Positions 58,924 to 64,000 of a DNA stretch of 64,000 bases are shown one piece after another. The notes under the pieces are model-generated. The model was not told the DNA's origin. It made no database searches and worked only from the letters and a program-made list of their open reading frames with translations. Source of the stretch: Aliivibrio sifiae (lineage in GTDB: Bacteria > Pseudomonadota > Gammaproteobacteria > Enterobacterales > Vibrionaceae); the NCBI RefSeq assembly GCF_002954705.1, contig NZ_MSCO01000001.1, positions 577,742 through 641,741 on the forward strand, in the 5' to 3' direction. A program made the position numbers and the translations under genes. Positions within the stretch are counted from its first letter, which is position 1. Every line of letters begins with the position of its first letter.

Positions 58924-59423
58924 CAAACCCTTTAGCATTAATTAGCTTAAAAAATCCGTGGCATCTACTAGCAACAGGATTTGGGAGCGGTTTGGCGCCA
59001 ATTATTCCAGGGACAATGGGAACTTTTGCTGCAATTCCATTTTACCTACTGATAGCCCAATTGCCTTTTAACTTATTTGTAATTGTTGTTGCTGTTTCTG
59101 CTCTTATTGGCATTAAAATTTGTGATATTACCTCATCTGATATGAAGGTACATGATCACGGTTCTATTGTTTGGGATGAGTTTGTGGGCTTATGGATAAC
59201 AATGAGCATTGTTCCATTCTTAGATTTACCAGTAACCGACTGGAAATGGTTACTTACAGGGTTTGTTCTATTTCGATTTTTCGATATGGTGAAGCCTTGG
59301 CCAATTGGATGGCTAGATAAAAAAGTTCATGGCGGCTTTGGCATCATGCTTGATGATATTGTCGCTGGATTTATGGCTCTAATTAGTCTTTGGTTAATTG
59401 GGCAATATTCTGGTTGGTTATAA
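58920..59423 (+). CDS. pgpA: Phosphatidylglycerophosphatase A
   Basis: Dephosphorylates phosphatidylglycerol-3-phosphate at the inner membrane. The 167-residue protein has the N-terminal NPWHLLATGFGSGLAPIIPG, DHGSIVWDEFVGLW and RFFDMVKPWPIGWLD motifs, and about four membrane segments. Starts in the thiL stop. luxP follows after only 3 nt. Confidence 0.95.
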   Translation: MTNPLALISLKNPWHLLATGFGSGLAPIIPGTMGTFAAIPFYLLIAQLPFNLFVIVVAVSALIGIKICDITSSDMKVHDHGSIVWDEFVGLWITMSIVPFLDLPVTDWKWLLTGFVLFRFFDMVKPWPIGWLDKKVHGGFGIMLDDIVAGFMALISLWLIGQYSGWL

Positions 59424-59426
59424 AAA

Positions 59427-60554
59427 ATGATTAAAGTCAGAGCTAATGCGTGCTCTTTACTTCTTGTTATAATTACTTTTTTCAGTTATTCGAAAGTAGT
59501 CGCTGCTAATTCTGTATTAGTCGGTTATTGGGGGTATGATGAATTCTTAGCTAAGCACCCTGAAGAGAGCGTATTAACTTCTGAGTTAAAAAACATAGTT
59601 AAAATAGATCCTGTACCGCTTTCTATTAAACAAGATAAACCAATCAAAATATCATTTATTTATCCTGGGGAACAAGCCTCTGATTATTGGGTTCGTAATT
59701 TAATTGCATTAGAGTCTCGTCTAAAAGCATTGAATATTAAATATGAATTAACTACGGTATCAACTCGATTAAATATTGATTTTAAAGAACAAAGTCGTTC
59801 TTTGTACAATGCCATAGATAAAAAATCAGACTATCTTATATTTACTCTTAATACGACTCGTCATCGAAAGTTTATTGAACACGTCATTCAGAGTCCTGAT
59901 ACTCAAATTATTCTGCAAAATATAACCACACCAGTAAAAGCATGGCATGATTGTCAGCCATTAATGTATGTTGGCTTTGACCATGTAATAGGAACTAAGC
60001 TGTTAGCTAACTATTATCAACACAAGTTTCCAAATGGTGCTAAATATGGAATGTTATATTATTCGTATGGTTATTTAAGTACGGCCAGAGGTGATGTTTT
60101 TGTTCAATCTATGGATAATAATAAGTACACATTAACGTCTTCTTTTTATACTGAAGCGACGAGAGAGAGTGCTTATAGCGCAACTCAGAGTATTCTACAA
60201 GATAGGTCTGATGTAGATTTTATTTATGCATCTTCAACAGATATTGCGCTAGGTGCTGTTGATGCACTTAATCTTTTTAAGGATAGTCAACCTTTGGTTA
60301 ATGGTTGGGGAGGGGGGTCTTTAGAGTTGGAGGCAATTGAAAATGGCACGTTAGATGTGACAGTTATGAGAATGAATGACGACACTGGTGTTGCAATGGC
60401 TGAAGCAATAAAATTAGACCTCGAAGGTAAACAGGTACCTATAGTATTTTCTGGGGACTTTGAAGTCATAACCTCTGATACTACTCCAGAAAAAATAGAA
60501 GCATTGAAAGAGAGAGCTTTTCGGTACTCTGACGCGAGTTTAAAGGATGAGTAA
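59427..60554 (+). CDS. luxP: Autoinducer-2-binding periplasmic protein LuxP
   Basis: A 375-residue periplasmic binding protein with signal peptide (about residues 1-26). All AI-2 contacts of V. harveyi LuxP are conserved here, by alignment: Q83, S85, W88 (GEQASDYW), N165, R221 (TARGD), T271-D272, W294 (NGWGGG) and R315 (VMRMND). So it should bind the borated furanosyl diester form of AI-2. It presents the ligand state to LuxQ. It begins 3 nt after pgpA and overlaps luxQ by 8 nt. Confidence 0.96.
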   Translation: MIKVRANACSLLLVIITFFSYSKVVAANSVLVGYWGYDEFLAKHPEESVLTSELKNIVKIDPVPLSIKQDKPIKISFIYPGEQASDYWVRNLIALESRLKALNIKYELTTVSTRLNIDFKEQSRSLYNAIDKKSDYLIFTLNTTRHRKFIEHVIQSPDTQIILQNITTPVKAWHDCQPLMYVGFDHVIGTKLLANYYQHKFPNGAKYGMLYYSYGYLSTARGDVFVQSMDNNKYTLTSSFYTEATRESAYSATQSILQDRSDVDFIYASSTDIALGAVDALNLFKDSQPLVNGWGGGSLELEAIENGTLDVTVMRMNDDTGVAMAEAIKLDLEGKQVPIVFSGDFEVITSDTTPEKIEALKERAFRYSDASLKDE

Positions 60555-62781
60555 AGGAAATGTACTAAAAAAAGCATCGTTAGCTGATCTTATCTTTCGT
60601 GCTATTTTTGTTATATTTTCTATCTTAACGGTAGGTATTACGATTCATACCTATCAGCTTAGTATCAATACTATAAATGAAGAAGTGAAACGGAATTTAC
60701 AGCAAACGTCTTCACTAATAACGAATTATTTAAATCATCGCTTAGCTATATTACAAATTAGACAAGATACTGATGCTGGAAGTTTAGGTCTGACTGATGC
60801 TTATAATAAAGATCGTATTTTTACTCTAGAGCGTTACTTTGCAGATATGGAGTCTAAATCACCTTATAATTCACCGGACTTTAGATTTATCGAAGTGGAT
60901 AATAAGTTATATTGGAATGATGGTAATAACTTATTTTCAGGGATGATGGAGGATAGCCTTCAATCTATTATTGATAAAAGTATTTATATAAATACTTGGT
61001 ATTATATGTTGGTTGATAATGCGAGCCCTAAAGCTCATGTTTTAATTCGAAAAACGCCAATAGTTGCCTCTTCTACAGGTCATATCCGAGGCTATTTGTA
61101 CAATGGTGCGATATTAAATAATAACCTTTCCTTTGCTCATAATTTAAAAGCGGTAAGTAATAGCCAAGGGATTTTTATTATTAGTAATGGTGAGATAATA
61201 GCATCAAGCCTTAGAAAAGGGTCAGATGAATATAAAGAGATCGACAGTGTTATTTCTAATCCTAAGTTAATCTTGCCTGATAAGATCTTAAATTATACTC
61301 CCTTAAATATTAAGTCATTGAATGGTTCATTATCTATATTGTCATTAAAGAATAAGAATAACATTGAGCAGCTAGAGCAGCGCTTTATTTATAGTGTCAT
61401 TCTCTCTTTCTTCATTCTTATTGCCATTGCGGTTTTAGTTCGAGGCCTTTTTGAGCATAAGATATTATTAGCATTAAACTCGTTACTGAACTATACCAAT
61501 GATGCTTCTAAAAAAGACGCTAATATTCATTATTTAGGCAGTGGCATTGTAGAGTTTGATCATATTGGTAAACAGTTAGAGCAAACATTTGTTGAATTAA
61601 TTGAAGCTAAAGAAGAGAGCTATAGGGCTCAAGCTGCAGCTGAAAAATCAACTCAGGTTAAGTCTGACTTTTTAGCGAGAATGAGTCATGAAATCCGAAC
61701 CCCTCTCAATGGTATTTTGGGCATATCTAGTCTGTTAAAACAAACCAATTTAACCGTTGAACAGAAAAAGCAAATTTGCATACTGCATCAAGGTGGAGAG
61801 CACCTACTTGCGGTACTTAATGATGTATTGGATTTTTCTCAAATAGAACAAGATAAATTGAATATAAATTATGAATTGTTCGTATTAAATGATGTGTTGG
61901 AAACAATCAATGCGATATATACCCCTCTTTGTAAAGAAAAGAGCATTGAGTTTATCATTGAAAATAAAGTAAATAGCAAAGAACTAGTGAATTCAGATCA
62001 GGTGAGATTAACGCAAATATTATTTAATTTATTAAGTAATGCCGTTAAATTTACTGAGAAGGGTCATGTGAAATTAACGGTATGTTTAGATGTTCAAGGA
62101 CCTCAATCACTACTTAATATTCATGTTGATGACACAGGCTTGGGGATTTGCAGTGATGAACAATCGCGTATGTTTGAACCCTTTGTTCAAGTTGAATCTA
62201 CTGAGATCAGAAAGGTTGGTGGTAGTGGTTTAGGTTTAGCTATTGTAAAACAACTGTTAGATTTACTTTATGGCAGTATTTGTGTTCAAAGTGAGTTAGG
62301 GGTTGGTTCGTCTTTTTACGTGCAGATCCCTGTTTCTGTTATTGAAACGACAGAAGAACCACTAAGTATGGAAAGCTTGAATATTGAATCTCAATTACCA
62401 ACTAATTTAGACGTATTGTTGATTGAAGATAATAAGTCGAATGCTTATATTGCTAAAGCATACTGCCAGAAATATAGTCTAAAGGTTGAATGGGAAATAT
62501 CCGCAAAAGCAGGAATAAAGAGATTACGAGAAAAATCATTTGATCTCATTCTCATGGATAATCAAATGCCGGAGATGAGTGGAATTGAAGCGACTAAATA
62601 CATACGTCAAGAGTTAAACTTAATGACTCCGATATATGCATATACCGCTGATGTTTTAAAAGAGGCGAGTGATGAATTTTTATCTGCAGGTGCTAACTAC
62701 ATCATTACCAAACCAATCAAAGAAAAGTCTATTTTAGATGCGCTGTTTTTTTATAAAACGACAACTCGCCCTAAGTTTTGA
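60547..62781 (+). CDS. luxQ: AI-2 sensor hybrid histidine kinase LuxQ
   Basis: A 744-residue hybrid kinase: TM1 (about 17-37), periplasmic LuxP-binding sensor (about 40-275), TM2 (about 279-300), HAMP-like linker, HisKA with H381 (SHEIRTPLNG), HATPase (N-box LLSNAVKFTE, GLGIC, GSGLGLAI) and a receiver with D671 (LILMDNQMPEMSG). V. harveyi LuxQ has the histidine at 492 and aspartate at 785, so about 111 residues are missing before H381, consistent with lack of the cytoplasmic PAS. It acts through LuxU-LuxO, not encoded here. Confidence 0.93.
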   Translation: MSKGNVLKKASLADLIFRAIFVIFSILTVGITIHTYQLSINTINEEVKRNLQQTSSLITNYLNHRLAILQIRQDTDAGSLGLTDAYNKDRIFTLERYFADMESKSPYNSPDFRFIEVDNKLYWNDGNNLFSGMMEDSLQSIIDKSIYINTWYYMLVDNASPKAHVLIRKTPIVASSTGHIRGYLYNGAILNNNLSFAHNLKAVSNSQGIFIISNGEIIASSLRKGSDEYKEIDSVISNPKLILPDKILNYTPLNIKSLNGSLSILSLKNKNNIEQLEQRFIYSVILSFFILIAIAVLVRGLFEHKILLALNSLLNYTNDASKKDANIHYLGSGIVEFDHIGKQLEQTFVELIEAKEESYRAQAAAEKSTQVKSDFLARMSHEIRTPLNGILGISSLLKQTNLTVEQKKQICILHQGGEHLLAVLNDVLDFSQIEQDKLNINYELFVLNDVLETINAIYTPLCKEKSIEFIIENKVNSKELVNSDQVRLTQILFNLLSNAVKFTEKGHVKLTVCLDVQGPQSLLNIHVDDTGLGICSDEQSRMFEPFVQVESTEIRKVGGSGLGLAIVKQLLDLLYGSICVQSELGVGSSFYVQIPVSVIETTEEPLSMESLNIESQLPTNLDVLLIEDNKSNAYIAKAYCQKYSLKVEWEISAKAGIKRLREKSFDLILMDNQMPEMSGIEATKYIRQELNLMTPIYAYTADVLKEASDEFLSAGANYIITKPIKEKSILDALFFYKTTTRPKF

Positions 62782-62788
62782 TTTCAAA

Positions 62789-63064
62789 TTAGCTGCGTTT
62801 AATACGAACTACTTTCATTATTTCAATATCAAACCCTGCAACTTTTTCCAAGGCTGGATAGTACGTTAAGTTTACTTTTGCGCCTTTGAGAGATTGGTAT
62901 GCTTTTGTTCTATTAAATTTAAATGGAACATTACAGTTTTCAATCATAATGGTATGCTGTATCCAATCACCAGTATCTCGCTGCGTATGAGACGTTACTT
63001 TTACCTCTACGCTATGGGTGAGTTGCTGATGTTTATTCAGCATTTTATCTACGTCTGATTTCAT
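62789..63064 (-). CDS. Small protein of unknown function
   Basis: About 91 residues (95 if starting at 63076). No signal peptide or recognised domain; it starts MKSDVDKMLNKHQQLTHSVE and ends FDIEIMKVVRIKRS, looks beta-rich after a short helix. Convergent with luxQ (7-nt gap) and head-to-head with the ABM gene. Neither start has a clear ribosome-binding site. Probably a conserved vibrio protein; I do not recognise a family. Confidence 0.6.
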   Translation of the reverse strand: MKSDVDKMLNKHQQLTHSVEVKVTSHTQRDTGDWIQHTIMIENCNVPFKFNRTKAYQSLKGAKVNLTYYPALEKVAGFDIEIMKVVRIKRS

Positions 63065-63147
63065 TACTATTACCATGTAAAGTGCACAAAACTATGCGTC
63101 ATAGTGAGAGAAAAAAGGATGTTAGTCAATCAAATAAGGAGTTCATC

Positions 63148-63498
63148 ATGTCTAAGAAAGTGTATTGTATTGCTCAGTTTTTACCAAAAGAAGGTAAATT
63201 AGATGCATTGTTTTCTGTATTACAGAGCTTAGAGCCTAATACCATGCGTGAAGATGGTTGCTTACAATATACAGTAACTCGTCAGTTACAAAGCCCATTT
63301 GCTGAAGGCCAAAGCTTTCCTATTGCATTTAATGAGATTTGGGCTGATAACGCAGCGTTTGAAGCGCATTGTCAGCGTGAAGAAATTAAGCAATTTTTCG
63401 AACAACAATGCATCGCTGAAGATGGGTTAGTGGATAAATGGAATGTGTGTATTTATACCGATGAGCCTAGTAATTTTGATGCGTCGAAATTAAGTTAA
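63148..63498 (+). CDS. ABM (antibiotic biosynthesis monooxygenase) domain protein
   Basis: A 116-residue ferredoxin-like ABM-fold protein, similar in type to the YgiN quinol monooxygenases. Typical segments: YCIAQFLPKEGKLDALFSVL, DGCLQYTVTRQLQ, FNEIWADNAAFEAHCQ. ATG 63148 has AAGGAG 8 nt upstream; the frame to 63082 has no site. Role uncertain; often involved in oxidation of phenolic or quinol compounds. Confidence 0.82.
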   Translation: MSKKVYCIAQFLPKEGKLDALFSVLQSLEPNTMREDGCLQYTVTRQLQSPFAEGQSFPIAFNEIWADNAAFEAHCQREEIKQFFEQQCIAEDGLVDKWNVCIYTDEPSNFDASKLS

Positions 63499-63514
63499 AT
63501 TTTATAATCATTAC

Positions 63515-63548
63515 ATAAAAAAAATGCCACAAAGTTGTGGCATTTTTT
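63515..63548. terminator. Bidirectional terminator between ABM gene and dxs
   Basis: Stem AAAATGCCACAA (63521-63532) with 63535-63546, flanked by an A-run and T-run, between convergent genes. Confidence 0.88.
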
Positions 63549-63563
63549 ATAAAGTGAGATTAC

Positions 63564-64000
63564 TTATAAGTCTAAATAATCTCTGATTTGTTTTTCAATA
63601 CCTTGTGCGTCTAAGCCTAATTCGGTGTGCATCTCTTCTTGTGTTCCTTGATCAATAAATTGATCAGGCAAACCGAGTTGTAGTACTGGTTTAATGAGGC
63701 GGTTTTTCATTAAGAATTCAACAACACCAGAGCCAGCACCACCAGAAATTGCATTTTCTTCAATAGTAATAAGAACATCATGGGTTGTTACTAGCTCACA
63801 TAATAAAGCTTCATCAAGGGGCTTAACAAAACGCATGTCAGCAACTGTAGCATCTAACTGTTCTGCTGCTTCTAAGCTATTAGCTAAGAAAGTACCGAAA
63901 TTTAAAATCGCAACACGTTCACCTTTTTCAGTGATTTTTGTTTCACGAACTAAACGGCCTTTGCCTATTTCTAACGCTTTCATGTCGCTATCTACGTCTA
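63564..64000 (-). CDS. dxs: 1-deoxy-D-xylulose-5-phosphate synthase, C-terminal part (truncated by window)
   Basis: The last ~145 residues of Dxs, the TPP enzyme that starts the MEP isoprenoid route. The frame is open to the window edge; the visible residues ([61 protein letters not shown]) are the C-terminal transketolase domain. An internal ATG at 63983 should not be taken as the start. Confidence 0.95.
   Translation of the reverse strand, partial: DVDSDMKALEIGKGRLVRETKITEKGERVAILNFGTFLANSLEAAEQLDATVADMRFVKPLDEALLCELVTTHDVLITIEENAISGGAGSGVVEFLMKNRLIKPVLQLGLPDQFIDQGTQEEMHTELGLDAQGIEKQIRDYLDL

Noticed and set aside
60287-60577. Minus-strand 96-codon frame across the luxP-luxQ junction
   Set aside because: Antisense to two conserved genes, no ribosome-binding site; shadow.

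Overview
The window is AT-rich gammaproteobacterial DNA with mostly standard, tightly packed genes. A LuxP/LuxQ autoinducer-2 receptor pair, an AcfD/SslE-type mucinase, a NIT-domain chemoreceptor and Vibrio-type gene order (proS-trmO, metNIQ|gmhB, nrdR-ribDE-ribB-ribH-nusB-thiL-pgpA) point to Vibrionaceae. The combination of urease, a sialic acid cluster and luxPQ beside the riboflavin operon best fits Aliivibrio (Vibrio) fischeri or a close relative. This identification comes from recognition, not a search. I saw no rRNA, tRNA, CRISPR array, prophage or transposase.

Layout. 0-1.4 kb: rimK and a RimB-like protease (ribosomal protein S6 tail modification), minus strand. 1.9-3.7 kb: an NSS sodium symporter, a DUF4250 protein and YaeP. 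3.8-11.0 kb: a complete sialic acid catabolic locus (nanA, the RpiR-type regulator nanR, nagA, nanE-nanK, an SSS-family transporter, nanQ), with six copies of a shared 15-bp palindromic motif in its two divergent promoter regions. 11.2-16.3 kb: ureDABCEFG. 16.6-21.4 kb: a five-gene NikABCDE-type ABC importer, probably bringing nickel for urease. 21.7-24.8 kb: proS, trmO, and the zinc-free ribosomal protein pair rpmE2-rpmJ2 behind a Zur-like palindrome. 24.9-28.3 kb: metNIQ and gmhB sharing a MetJ-box intergenic region.

28.3-36.6 kb is the least explained and most interesting part: a LysR regulator divergent from RidA, an aldehyde dehydrogenase, a divergent M19 'dipeptidase' lacking three canonical metal ligands, a BCCT transporter, and two translationally coupled proteins of unknown function. 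It looks like an uncharacterised catabolic system for a zwitterionic, betaine-like or N-containing compound. 36.7-43.4 kb: a 55-codon small gene and a YejABE-like peptide ABC transporter whose operon is interrupted by a ~165-bp MITE-like palindromic repeat. 43.4-46.0 kb: an MliC lysozyme inhibitor, a YitT membrane protein, and glyA with a PurR box.

46.3-53.2 kb: a large AcfD/SslE M60 lipoprotein mucinase, a small lipoprotein and a chemoreceptor, all relevant to host mucus. 53.4-59.4 kb: nrdR, riboflavin synthesis genes (including a RibB with a degenerate GTP cyclohydrolase II domain), nusB, thiL and pgpA, followed after 3 nt by luxP-luxQ. LuxP keeps all the AI-2 contact residues, but LuxQ is about 110 residues shorter than the Vibrio harveyi protein ahead of its histidine, consistent with loss of the cytoplasmic PAS domain. 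The window ends with an unknown small protein, an ABM-domain protein and the 3' end of dxs.
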